This document shows, piece after piece, positions 1 to 6,715 of a DNA stretch of 20,912 nucleotides. The DNA is from an uncultured Oscillospiraceae bacterium. GTDB lineage: Bacteria; Bacillota; Clostridia; Oscillospirales; Oscillospiraceae. The stretch spans positions 1 to 20,912 of the forward strand of contig CAAFLE010000055.1 of the NCBI GenBank assembly GCA_900763675.1, written 5' to 3'. Position 1 is the first letter of the stretch, and every line of letters starts with the position of its first letter. Both the position numbers and the translations under genes were made by a program. Below the pieces are notes generated by a model that did no database searches, was not told the DNA's origin, and saw only the letters and a program-made list of their open reading frames with translations.

Positions 1-80
1 CGGAAGACGGCCTCACGTTTTACTGGACGGAGGACGAGTACCGCGAGTTTCTGGGAGAGTGGAGAGAATCCGAGAAATAA
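1..80 (+). CDS. C-terminal end of an unidentified protein (partial)
   Basis: The reading frame starting at base 3 is open to a TAA at 78-80 and encodes about 25 residues, beginning EDGLTFYWTEDEYREF and ending in a charged tail, WRESEK. The mix of aromatic and acidic residues looks like a genuine protein end rather than a shadow frame. The gene starts outside the window. Too little remains to assign a family. The hairpin at 107-134 follows the stop closely. Confidence 0.5.
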   Translation, partial: EDGLTFYWTEDEYREFLGEWRESEK

Positions 81-106
81 GCGTGCCGTTCATACAAAAG
101 AAGAGC

Positions 107-134
107 AGCCGCGGCAGATCACTCTGCCGGGGCT
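107..134. terminator. Imperfect hairpin, possible terminator
   Basis: The arms 107-118 and 123-134 pair over 12 bp with one mismatch around a TCAC loop. It lies 27 bases after the stop of the partial plus-strand gene. The plus-strand tail (CATTCTGTC) is a poor U-tract. The minus-strand tail (GCTCTTCTTTTG) is better, so it may instead stop leftward transcripts coming from mntP. Function is inferred from structure and position only. Confidence 0.45.
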
Positions 135-159
135 CATTCTGTCGAAAAAGCCCAGCTTC

Positions 160-189
160 CGCCGGACTTTCTTTTCGGAAAGTCCGGCG
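160..189. other. Perfect 12-bp hairpin in intergenic DNA
   Basis: Bases 160-171 and 178-189 are exact reverse complements (core GCCGGACTTTC) with a six-base loop, TTTTCG. Neither strand has a U-tract directly after the stem. It could be a Rho-independent-like end, an RNA-processing site or part of a dispersed repeat. It lies between the partial gene and the MITE-like element. Confidence 0.5.
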
Positions 190-207
190 CTTTGAACATG
201 GCAAAAC

Positions 208-381
208 AGGCTCCCTTGTGTAAAGGGAAGACTCTCCCCGGCGGGGAGAGATGTCGCCGCAGGCGACAGAGAGGGGGGCGGGGCTGGCTCGCCGCAGGCG
301 AGACTGAGGGATTGACGGTTCTTTCATCCCCTCCGTCACGGCTTCGCCGCGCCACCTCCCCTTGCGTACAAGGGGAGGCTT
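208..381. repeat. MITE-like intergenic repeat built of tandem hairpins
   Basis: This non-coding block of about 174 bp begins AGGCTCCCTTGTGTAAAGGG and, read on the other strand, ends AGCCTCCCCTTGTACGCAAG, giving imperfect terminal inverted repeats. Inside are hairpins at 212-228, 232-250 (CTCTCCCC, loop GGC), 252-268 (TGTCGCC, loop GCA), 288-302 (CTCGCC, loop GCA) and 355-378 (9-bp stem). The 11-mer CGCCGCAGGCG occurs at 255-265 and 290-300. I recall similar CTCCCTTGTG...GACTGAGGGATTG intergenic repeats in many copies in Oscillospiraceae genomes; this is memory, not a search. No target-site duplication is evident, and no open frame here resembles a protein. Confidence 0.6.
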
Positions 382-404
382 TGGCTTTGTCCGACGCTTT
401 GCTC

Positions 405-433
405 TTTACCAAACCGACAAAACGGGATATAAT
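405..433 (+). promoter_or_regulatory. Candidate sigma-A-type promoter antisense to mntP
   Basis: TTTACC at 405-410 and a perfect TATAAT at 428-433 are separated by 17 bases. It points rightward, just outside the MITE-like repeat and just beyond the mntP stop. A transcript from here would run antisense through mntP and then into tadA. The -10 match is exact and the -35 matches four of six consensus bases, so it is only a candidate. Confidence 0.35.
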
Positions 434-438
434 CGAAA

Positions 439-999
439 TTACAAAAGCCCTTCGAGCAGCAGCTTCACGCCGATGCCGACCAGCACGACGCCTCCGGCGA
501 TCTCCGCCTTTTTCGGGTGGATGCCGGGAATGCGGCTTGCCGCCATCACACCGCCGAAGGCGATGAGGAACGTTGTGCAGCCGATGACGACGCACGAGAG
601 GACCGTACCCGGCGACGGGGGAGAAAAGGCAAAGCTCACGCCGACGGCAAGCGCGTCGATGCTCGTCGCCACGGCGAGCGCGAGCAGACGCTTGTGCGAA
701 AGCACCGTCATGCCGCCGGAGCCTTCCTCGCCGCCCTTCACGGCTTCAAAAATCATTTTGCCGCCGATGAACGCGAGCAGGAAAAAGCTCACATACGGTC
801 CGATGGCCGTGACGTATCCGGCGACGGTGCTGCCGAGAACGTACCCGGCAAGCGGCATCAGACACTGGAACGCGCCGAAATACAGCCCGTGCCAGAGCGC
901 GTAGCTCGTTTTGAACGGGCGCAGCGTCAGCCCGTTTGTGACCGACACCGCAAACGCATCCATGGAAAGGGATACGCCGATGAGAATAACAGAAAGCAT
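439..999 (-). CDS. mntP: MntP family manganese efflux pump
   Basis: This 186-residue membrane protein exports Mn(II) across the cytoplasmic membrane and protects against manganese excess. It shows the two-fold DUF204/MntP pattern: LSMDAFAVSV near residues 11-20 (Asp14) and TSIDALAVGV at 112-121 (Asp115). These sit in equivalent helices and correspond to the Asp residues needed for transport in E. coli MntP. Six hydrophobic segments and the length fit the family. The frame stays open further upstream, but the start at 997-999 is chosen because GGAGG (1005-1009) lies five bases before it and the protein then begins MLSVILIGVSLSMDAFAVS as expected. The gene is divergent from tadA with overlapping start codons, which leaves no room for a separate manganese-riboswitch leader outside tadA. 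Confidence 0.93.
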   Translation of the reverse strand: MLSVILIGVSLSMDAFAVSVTNGLTLRPFKTSYALWHGLYFGAFQCLMPLAGYVLGSTVAGYVTAIGPYVSFFLLAFIGGKMIFEAVKGGEEGSGGMTVLSHKRLLALAVATSIDALAVGVSFAFSPPSPGTVLSCVVIGCTTFLIAFGGVMAASRIPGIHPKKAEIAGGVVLVGIGVKLLLEGLL

Positions 1000-1459
1000 G
1001 GAAACCTCCGCACAGGAAAGAAATATGACAGAAGCGCTCGCCTTGGCACGCGAGGCTGCCGCCGCCGGGGAGATCCCGGTCGGCTGCGTCGTGACCGACG
1101 GAACCGGCGCGGTGATCGGCAGGGGAAGGAACCGCCGGGAAGAGGGCGCGGATGCGACCGCGCACGCCGAGATCGAGGCGATCCGCGAGGCGTGCCGCAC
1201 GCTCGGCACATGGCGGCTCGACGGCTGCACGCTGTACGTGACGCTCGAACCGTGTCCCATGTGCGCCGGGGCGATATTAAATGCCCGCATTTCGACGGTC
1301 GTCTACGGGGCGCGGGAAGCGAAAAGCGGCTCGTGCGGCAGCGTGATCGACCTGTTTTTTGAAAACTACGGCTTTCAGCCGCGGGTATACGGCGGCGTGT
1401 GCCGCGACGAGTGCGCCGCGCTGCTGCGGAATTTCTTTTTGCGTATGCGGAAAAAATAA
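998..1459 (+). CDS. tadA: tRNA-specific adenosine-34 deaminase TadA
   Basis: This zinc enzyme converts adenosine-34 of tRNA-Arg(ACG) to inosine, letting one tRNA read CGU, CGC and CGA. In the 153-residue product the cytidine-deaminase signature is complete: HAE at 56-58 supplies a zinc ligand and the proton-shuttle Glu, and PCPMC at 85-89 supplies the two Cys ligands. The N-terminal EIPVGCVV and C-terminal DLFFENYGF segments are typical. Three in-frame ATGs compete: 980 (behind AAAGG), 998 and 1025 (behind AGGAAAG). I chose 998 because the stretch before the first conserved helix then has the usual TadA length, but 1025 has the better ribosome site. A strong terminator follows at 1471-1500. 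Confidence 0.93.
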   Translation: METSAQERNMTEALALAREAAAAGEIPVGCVVTDGTGAVIGRGRNRREEGADATAHAEIEAIREACRTLGTWRLDGCTLYVTLEPCPMCAGAILNARISTVVYGAREAKSGSCGSVIDLFFENYGFQPRVYGGVCRDECAALLRNFFLRMRKK

Positions 1460-1470
1460 AAAGCAATAGA

Positions 1471-1500
1471 AAGGGAGCCGAGATCCGGCTCCCTTTTTTC
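1471..1500. terminator. Bidirectional Rho-independent terminator
   Basis: The arms 1471-1480 and 1486-1495 (AAGGGAGCCG / CGGCTCCCTT) pair perfectly over 10 bp around AGATC. A run of T at 1494-1499 serves the plus strand (tadA). The minus-strand tail is CCCTTTCTATTG, so it probably also stops the leftward operon, whose last gene ends at 1502. Confidence 0.9.
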
Positions 1501-1501
1501 A

Positions 1502-2056
1502 TTAGTTCTTGAGCGTTCCGTCCGGGTTGAAGAGAGGCAGCGGGGCGAGAACGGTGATGTCGTGCCGCTCGATGGCGCCGCCCTCGGCGAGGACCGCCAT
1601 CTTGCCGACGATGTTGCCGCCCGCCTTCTTCACCAGCTCCTCCATGGCGCGGAGACTCTCGCCGGTGGAAATGACGTCGTCCACGATGAGAATGCGCTTG
1701 CCCTTCATGCGCTCGGCGTCCGCGGTGTCGATGACGAGCGTCTGCGTGCCGGCGGTGGTGATGGAGTGGACATGGACCTCAAAAATGCCGGTCATATACG
1801 CCTTCGCCTTCTTGCGGGCGAGCAGGTACTGGATGCCGCTCTGGCGGGACATTTCGTAGGCGAGCGGGATCGCCTTGGCTTCGGGCGCGATGATGTAGTC
1901 AAACTCCGGCGCACGCTTCAAAAGCTCCTTGGCGGCGTGGATGGTCATTTCCACATCGCCGAACATGACGAACGCGCCGATGTACAGATCGTCGCTCACC
2001 GGGCAGAGCGGAAGATCGCGCTTGAGTCCGGCAATATCCATGGTGTAGGTCATCAT
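1502..2056 (-). CDS. Adenine phosphoribosyltransferase-like protein
   Basis: This type I phosphoribosyltransferase of 184 residues probably makes AMP from adenine and PRPP in purine salvage. The PRPP-binding loop is clear at 121-134 (RILIVDDVISTGES), with two Asp followed by the TGES phosphate loop. Upstream, APEAKAIPLAYEMSRQSG and LLARKKAKAYM resemble the flexible-loop and base-contact regions of a divergent Apt subgroup rather than classic Apt, so the exact base (adenine or another purine) is not certain. The start at 2054-2056 (ATGATG) has AGGAG at 2066-2070. It is the last gene of the hisS operon, 23 bases after cinA, and stops at the edge of the shared terminator. Confidence 0.82.
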   Translation of the reverse strand: MMTYTMDIAGLKRDLPLCPVSDDLYIGAFVMFGDVEMTIHAAKELLKRAPEFDYIIAPEAKAIPLAYEMSRQSGIQYLLARKKAKAYMTGIFEVHVHSITTAGTQTLVIDTADAERMKGKRILIVDDVISTGESLRAMEELVKKAGGNIVGKMAVLAEGGAIERHDITVLAPLPLFNPDGTLKN

Positions 2057-2079
2057 TGTGGGTTTCTCCTTTTATAAAT

Positions 2080-3309
2080 TTATACATCCAAACCGGTAAG
2101 ATACCGCCGGATCATATCCAGAGCATTGCTTGCCGCGATGAGCCGGATCCGCGGCCGCGGGGCGTGACCGCATTGCAGCCGCCGCACAAAGCAGCCGTTC
2201 CGCCCGGCAAGCGCGACGTATACCAGTCCGACGTCGTCCCCGTCGGGACCTGCCCAGCCGGTGATGCCGACGCCGATGTCGCTGCCGAGCGCCTTGCGCA
2301 CGCGCTTTGCCATCTTCGCCGCCACGGGCATACTCACAACGCCGTTTTCGGCGATGAGATCCTCGTCCATGTCGAGCAGACGGACCTTGGCGTCCTCGGT
2401 ATACGTCACGACGCCGCCGAGAAAATGGGCGCTTGCGCCGGGAATATCGGTAATGCGCTGCGCGAGCAGACCGCCCGTGCAGCTCTCCGCAACGGCGAGC
2501 GAGGTGTTTTTCTCGTCCAGAAGCTGCAAAACGCGCTCCTCGAGCGACGCGCAGTCGATGCCGTAAACGAGATCGCCCATCTTTTCGCAGATGTCCTCGA
2601 TCACCGGCTCCATGAGCGCTTCGCACTCGGCGTCGTCCTTGCCCTTCGCCGTGACGCGCACCCAGCATTCCCCCTCGCGGGAGTACGGCGCGACCGTGGG
2701 GTTCGCCCCGTCCATAAACGAGCGCAGGCGCGTTTCCATTGCGCTCTCGCCGATGCCGAAAAAGCGGATCATGTGCGAGCGGATCGTAGCGCCGGAGAGC
2801 TTTTGGAGATACGGCATGACGTAATTGCGCAGCATCGTGACGCACTCTCTCGGCGGACCGGGCAGCATCACGACGCGGACAAGCCCGTCCTCCAAAATGC
2901 AGCCCGGCGCGGTGCCGCAGTCGTTCGGCAGCCGGATGCTCCCCTCCGGGAGATACGCCTGCTGGAGATTGTTCTCCGTGAAGCTCCTGCCGCGCTCGGC
3001 AAAATACTCGCGGATGTCCGCGAGCGCGTCCTCGTCGAGACAGAGCTTTCGGTCAAAGGCGCGGGCGAGCGTCTGCTTGGTGAGATCGTCGCACGTGGGA
3101 CCGAGACCGCCGGTCGTGATGATGAGATCGGCGCGGTTCCGCGCCCGGTAAATGCATTCGGTGAGCCGGGCGGGATTGTCCCCGACCACGGTGTGCCAGA
3201 AAACGTTGATGCCCAGCTCCGCCAGCGCAAGAGAGATGTCCCGCGCATCGGTGTTGACCGTGCCGCCGAGCAGAAGCTCTGTCCCGACGGAGAGAATTTC
3301 GGCGTTCAT
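2080..3309 (-). CDS. cinA: CinA family protein (MoaB-like domain plus nicotinamide-nucleotide amidase)
   Basis: A 409-residue two-domain protein. The N-terminal molybdopterin-binding-like (COG1058) domain carries TTGGLGPT at 65-72 followed by DDLTKQT, the region linked to ADP-ribose or NMN pyrophosphatase activity in CinA relatives. The C-terminal PncC domain has ESCTGG at 274-279 (catalytic Ser) and GITGWAGPDG at 347-356, and deamidates nicotinamide mononucleotide to nicotinic acid mononucleotide in pyridine-nucleotide recycling. Length is normal for the family. The start at 3307-3309 is preceded by AGGAGG (3317-3322), which overlaps the end of thiI, so the two are likely co-translated. In some Gram-positives cinA is competence-induced and next to recA. 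Here its partners are thiI and an apt-like gene. Confidence 0.93.
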   Translation of the reverse strand: MNAEILSVGTELLLGGTVNTDARDISLALAELGINVFWHTVVGDNPARLTECIYRARNRADLIITTGGLGPTCDDLTKQTLARAFDRKLCLDEDALADIREYFAERGRSFTENNLQQAYLPEGSIRLPNDCGTAPGCILEDGLVRVVMLPGPPRECVTMLRNYVMPYLQKLSGATIRSHMIRFFGIGESAMETRLRSFMDGANPTVAPYSREGECWVRVTAKGKDDAECEALMEPVIEDICEKMGDLVYGIDCASLEERVLQLLDEKNTSLAVAESCTGGLLAQRITDIPGASAHFLGGVVTYTEDAKVRLLDMDEDLIAENGVVSMPVAAKMAKRVRKALGSDIGVGITGWAGPDGDDVGLVYVALAGRNGCFVRRLQCGHAPRPRIRLIAASNALDMIRRYLTGLDV

Positions 3310-3321
3310 GCAAGCGCCTCC

Positions 3322-4494
3322 TCAGGGGTCAAAGCGCACGCGCTCGATATTCGCCACCGCCTCGGCGACGAGACCTTCAATGTCGAGAACGCTCTCCGCT
3401 TCCTCCACCGCATCGATACGCGGTCTCGTGCGGGGATGGCGCGGCGTGAACACCGTGCAGCAGTCCTCGTAGGGGAGCGTGGAAAGCTCGAATGTGCCGA
3501 TCTTCCGGGAGAGCCGGACGATCTCCTCCTTATCAAAGCCGATGAGCGGGCGCAGCACCGGCAGGCGCGTGACCGCCTCGGTGCAGCCGAGCGCCTCCAT
3601 CGTCTGGGAGGCGACCTGCCCGAGATTTTCGCCCGTGACGAGCGCCTTGGCGCCGTTGCGGTCGGCGATCTCCTGCGCGATGCGCATCATAAACCGGCGC
3701 ATGATGAGCGTGAAGTATTCCTCGGGGCATTTGTCGCGGATCTCGGTCTGAATGCGCGTGAACGGCACGACCTCGACCGTGAGCCGTCCGCAGTAGGCGG
3801 TAAGCTCCTTGGCGAGATCGAGGACCTTCTGCTTGGCAAGCTCGCTCGTATACGGGAACGAGAAGAAATGCACCGGGATCATATGTACGCCGCGCTTGGC
3901 GATCATATACGTGGAGACCGGCGAGTCAATGCCGCCGGAGAGCAGCGTCACCGCCGTGCCGCCGCAGCCGACGGGCAGTCCGCCCGCGCCCGGCGTGGGC
4001 GGACGGTGGATGTAGGCGGCGCGTTCGCGCACTTCGACATGGACCGTAAGCTCCGGATCGTGGACGTCCACGGCGGTATCCGGAAACGCCTCGGCAAGCT
4101 CGCCGCCGACGTACTGGCTGACTTGGATGGAGGTCATCGGGAACGCCTTGTCCGCCCGGCGGGTCTCGACCTTGAAGCTCTTCGCCTCGCGCATGGCGTC
4201 CGCCATGTACTCGATCGCCTTTTCCGCCATCGCCTCGGGCGTTTTCTCGCACGCCGCGGCGCGGACCACGGCGGCGATGCCGAACACCTTCGTCATGGCT
4301 TCCTCGGCGGCGTCCATGTCCGCGGCGTCCGACTTCGGCTCAATGTAGATCGTGGACTGCGTGCAGCTGACGTCAAACTCGCCGAGCGAGTGCAGCCGGC
4401 GCTTGACGTTAGAGAGCAGCTTCTGCTCAAAGTATTTCTTGTTCAGACCCTTGAGGACGATCTCGCCCTGCTTGAGAAGAATGATGTCCTGCAT
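3322..4494 (-). CDS. thiI: tRNA 4-thiouridine synthase ThiI
   Basis: ThiI adenylates U8 of tRNA and inserts sulfur to make s4U8, a near-UV photosensor; in some bacteria it also feeds sulfur to thiamine thiazole synthesis. The 390-residue product has the N-terminal ferredoxin-like segment (ILLKQGEIVLKGLN), a THUMP domain at about 60-165, and a PP-loop SGGIDSP at 186-192. A conserved CC pair at 345-346 (PYEDCC) may provide a sulfur-relay Cys. There is no C-terminal rhodanese domain, as in many Clostridia, so sulfur must come from a separate carrier or desulfurase; none lies beside it. I prefer the ATG at 4492-4494, which has GAGG five bases upstream, over the ATG at 4507-4509, which has no ribosome site and overlaps gph. 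Confidence 0.93.
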   Translation of the reverse strand: MQDIILLKQGEIVLKGLNKKYFEQKLLSNVKRRLHSLGEFDVSCTQSTIYIEPKSDAADMDAAEEAMTKVFGIAAVVRAAACEKTPEAMAEKAIEYMADAMREAKSFKVETRRADKAFPMTSIQVSQYVGGELAEAFPDTAVDVHDPELTVHVEVRERAAYIHRPPTPGAGGLPVGCGGTAVTLLSGGIDSPVSTYMIAKRGVHMIPVHFFSFPYTSELAKQKVLDLAKELTAYCGRLTVEVVPFTRIQTEIRDKCPEEYFTLIMRRFMMRIAQEIADRNGAKALVTGENLGQVASQTMEALGCTEAVTRLPVLRPLIGFDKEEIVRLSRKIGTFELSTLPYEDCCTVFTPRHPRTRPRIDAVEEAESVLDIEGLVAEAVANIERVRFDP

Positions 4495-4501
4495 ATTGAC
4501 C

Positions 4502-5146
4502 TCACACATATTGTAATAGCTCTGCCGGGGCGCTTATGATCCCCAGCGCGGCGCAGTTTTCCAGTTTATCGCGGTCCCAGTAGCCCCAGTCGCAGAGAAC
4601 GCAGGGAAGCGCGGCGTTTCGCGCCGTTTCGCTGTCCACGCCGGAATCGCCGACATAGAGCGCCCGGTCTCTGGAAACGCCGAGCGCCGCGAGCGCGGCA
4701 AGCACGGCGTCCGGCGCGGGCTTCGGGGGACGGTTCGGCTTTCGCCCCTCCACATGGGAGAGCGCGTCGCCGAAAAAGTGCGCGAGCATGGGCGCGGCGT
4801 CGGTGTGGTCCTTGTTTGTGACGCACGCGGTTTGGATGCCGCGCCGCGAAAGAGCGCAAAGAAGCTCCGGAACGCCGGGATACGGCGTCACGTGGTCCTG
4901 TGCGTGGGCGGCGTAGAGTCGGGCGTAAACGGAGAGCGTTTCGTCGATGAGCGCTTCCTGCCCCGCGCCGAGAGCGCGGGCGATGAGCGTCCGTGCGCCG
5001 TTGCCGACCATGGAGCGGATCTCTTCGACCGTCCGTTTCGGGCGGCGCATTTCACGCAGCGCGGCGTTGACCGCCGCGGCAATGTCGGGCAGCGTATAGA
5101 GGAGCGTGCCGTCCAGATCGAACAAAACGGCGTCGAATTGGTTCAT
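4502..5146 (-). CDS. HAD family phosphatase, phosphoglycolate phosphatase-like
   Basis: This 214-residue haloacid-dehalogenase hydrolase resembles Gph/PpaX. All four HAD motifs are visible: DLDGT at 10-14 (nucleophile and acid/base Asp), a Thr in ACVTNKD, Lys in PPKPAPD, and GDSGVD with downstream acidic residues. The all-alpha cap between motifs I and II matches subfamily IA. Likely substrates are small phosphomonoesters such as 2-phosphoglycolate or pyrophosphate; the sequence alone does not decide. The residue after DGTLL is Tyr, where Asp is common (DGTLLDT), a small oddity. The start at 5144-5146 has GGAGG at 5154-5158, inside the end of comM, two bases after the comM stop. This indicates translational coupling. 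The next gene, thiI, follows after seven bases. Confidence 0.88.
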   Translation of the reverse strand: MNQFDAVLFDLDGTLLYTLPDIAAAVNAALREMRRPKRTVEEIRSMVGNGARTLIARALGAGQEALIDETLSVYARLYAAHAQDHVTPYPGVPELLCALSRRGIQTACVTNKDHTDAAPMLAHFFGDALSHVEGRKPNRPPKPAPDAVLAALAALGVSRDRALYVGDSGVDSETARNAALPCVLCDWGYWDRDKLENCAALGIISAPAELLQYV

Positions 5147-5148
5147 GG

Positions 5149-6672
5149 TCAGACCTCCGGGGCTTGGATGAGAAAATCGTAGGTGCGGTACTGGATCGCC
5201 TCGGCAATATGCTCCGGGGCGATGTCGCGCTCGCCGGCAAGATCGGCGATGGTGCGGGCGACGCGCAGTATGCGGTCGTAGCTCCGCGCCGTGAGATGGA
5301 GCGAACGGAAGGCGTCCTTCATCAGCGCGTCCCCTTCCGGGGAGAGCGTGCAGTAGCTTTCCATATCCCGCGGCGTCATGTTCGCGTTGCACACGGTTCC
5401 GGAGGAGAAGCGCTCACGCTGCACCTCGCGGGCGCGGTTGACGCGCCGGCGGATGTCCTCGGACGATTCGGCGTCCGGGCGGCGGCGCAGCTCGTCATAG
5501 GCGAGCGCGGGGACCTCCACGATGATGTCGATCCGGTCCATGAGCGGACCGGAGAGCTTGGCGTGATAGGCGCGGACGGACTTTTCACTGCACCGGCAGC
5601 GCCCGCCCGGCTGCCCGTACCAGCCGCATTTGCAGGGGTTCATGGCGCACACGAGCATGAACCGGCTCGGATACACCGCCGTTCCGGCGGCGCGGGACAC
5701 GGTCACAACGCCGTCCTCCAGCGGCTGGCGCATGACCTCAAGAACGTCCCGGTGGTACTCCGGCAGCTCGTCGAGAAAGAGAACGCCGTTGTGCGCGAGC
5801 GACACCTCGCCCGGCTGGAGCTGCGCTCCGCCCGCCATGGCGGCGGCGGAGAGCGTATGGTGCGGGGCGCGGAACGGCCGTTGGCGCAGGATGGGACGCT
5901 TTTCGTCCGTCAGACCGCAGACGCTCCATATGCCGGTGGACTCCATCGTCTCCTCGCGGCTCATGTCCGGGAGGATGGACGGCAGACGCTTGGCGAGCAT
6001 GGATTTGCCCGAACCCGGCGGTCCGACCATGAGGATGTTGTGTCCGCCCGCGGCGGCGACTTCGAGCGCCCGCTTGACGTTTTCCTGCCCCTTGACCTCG
6101 GAAAAGTCGGGAAAGGAAAGCTCCTCCTCGTCCGGCGCAGGCGGCGCGGCGGGGATGATCCTCTTCTCGCCCGAAAGGTGGGCGAGAAGCTCGGGAACGG
6201 TATGCACCGGGTAGACGGTGAGCCGGTCGGCGAACGCCGCCTCGCGGGCGTTGCCCGCCGGGACGAACAGCTCGGATATGCCTGCCTTTTCGGCGGCAAG
6301 CGCCATCGGCAGCGCCCCGCGCACGGGGCGCACCTCGCCGGAGAGCGACAGCTCGCCGATCACGGCGGCGTCCGCCGGGAGGGGCTTTGCCTGTCCGGAG
6401 GCGATGAGAATGCCGAGCAGGATCGGAAGATCGTACACGGTCCCAGCCTTCTTCCGGTCGGCAGGCGCGAGATTCACGGTGACGCGGCTGACGGGAAAGT
6501 CGAACCCGCAGGTTTTCACCGACGCTCTCACGCGCTCGCGTGCCTCCTTTACGGCGGCGTCGGGCAGACCGACAAGGTCAAACTGCGGCAGACCGCCGGA
6601 GAGAAAGATCTCCGCCGATACCTCGTAGCCGCCGATGCCCTGCAAGCCGAGCGAACGAATTTTCGCAACCAT
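5149..6672 (-). CDS. comM: YifB/ComM family Mg-chelatase-like AAA+ ATPase
   Basis: This 507-residue protein is a homologue of ComM, a hexameric AAA+ helicase that extends branch migration when incoming DNA integrates during natural transformation; family members also occur in non-competent bacteria. The order is an N-terminal ChlI/Lon-like domain (GLPDAAVKEARERV, NLAPAD, SLSGEVRPVRG), Walker A GPPGSGKS at 217-224, RPFRAPHHT, Walker B VLFLDE at 297-302, and a Cys cluster (C347, C349, C359, C361 in NPCKCG...CRCS). A C-terminal Mg_chelatase_C region closes it. The frame is open upstream, but MVAKIRSLGLQGIGG is the conserved start, with a GGCGG-like site before it. The gene lies 43 bases after hisS with no terminator between, so it is probably in the same operon. 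Confidence 0.93.
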   Translation of the reverse strand: MVAKIRSLGLQGIGGYEVSAEIFLSGGLPQFDLVGLPDAAVKEARERVRASVKTCGFDFPVSRVTVNLAPADRKKAGTVYDLPILLGILIASGQAKPLPADAAVIGELSLSGEVRPVRGALPMALAAEKAGISELFVPAGNAREAAFADRLTVYPVHTVPELLAHLSGEKRIIPAAPPAPDEEELSFPDFSEVKGQENVKRALEVAAAGGHNILMVGPPGSGKSMLAKRLPSILPDMSREETMESTGIWSVCGLTDEKRPILRQRPFRAPHHTLSAAAMAGGAQLQPGEVSLAHNGVLFLDELPEYHRDVLEVMRQPLEDGVVTVSRAAGTAVYPSRFMLVCAMNPCKCGWYGQPGGRCRCSEKSVRAYHAKLSGPLMDRIDIIVEVPALAYDELRRRPDAESSEDIRRRVNRAREVQRERFSSGTVCNANMTPRDMESYCTLSPEGDALMKDAFRSLHLTARSYDRILRVARTIADLAGERDIAPEHIAEAIQYRTYDFLIQAPEV

Positions 6673-6715
6673 GTTTCCGCCGCCTTTCCCAAAAAATCGG
6701 TGTGCCGGGCGATGC

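Noticed and set aside
208..381. CRISPR array or tRNA cluster in the hairpin-rich region
   Set aside because: The repeats are unequal inverted repeats with short loops. There are no regular direct repeats with spacers and no cloverleaf with a TpsiC arm.
134..595. Arg/Pro-rich open frames through the intergenic region left of mntP
   Set aside because: They read through the hairpin repeat, have no protein-like composition and would overlap mntP.
997..1100. Manganese (yybP-ykoY) riboswitch for mntP
   Set aside because: The mntP leader would fall wholly inside tadA coding sequence, and I see no matching paired core.
2056..4539. An 827-residue open frame on the plus strand opposite cinA and thiI
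   Set aside because: It runs antisense to two well-recognised genes and is rich in Arg, His, Asp, Gly and Ala as expected from the reverse frame of GC-rich codons. It shows no family motif and no good ribosome site.
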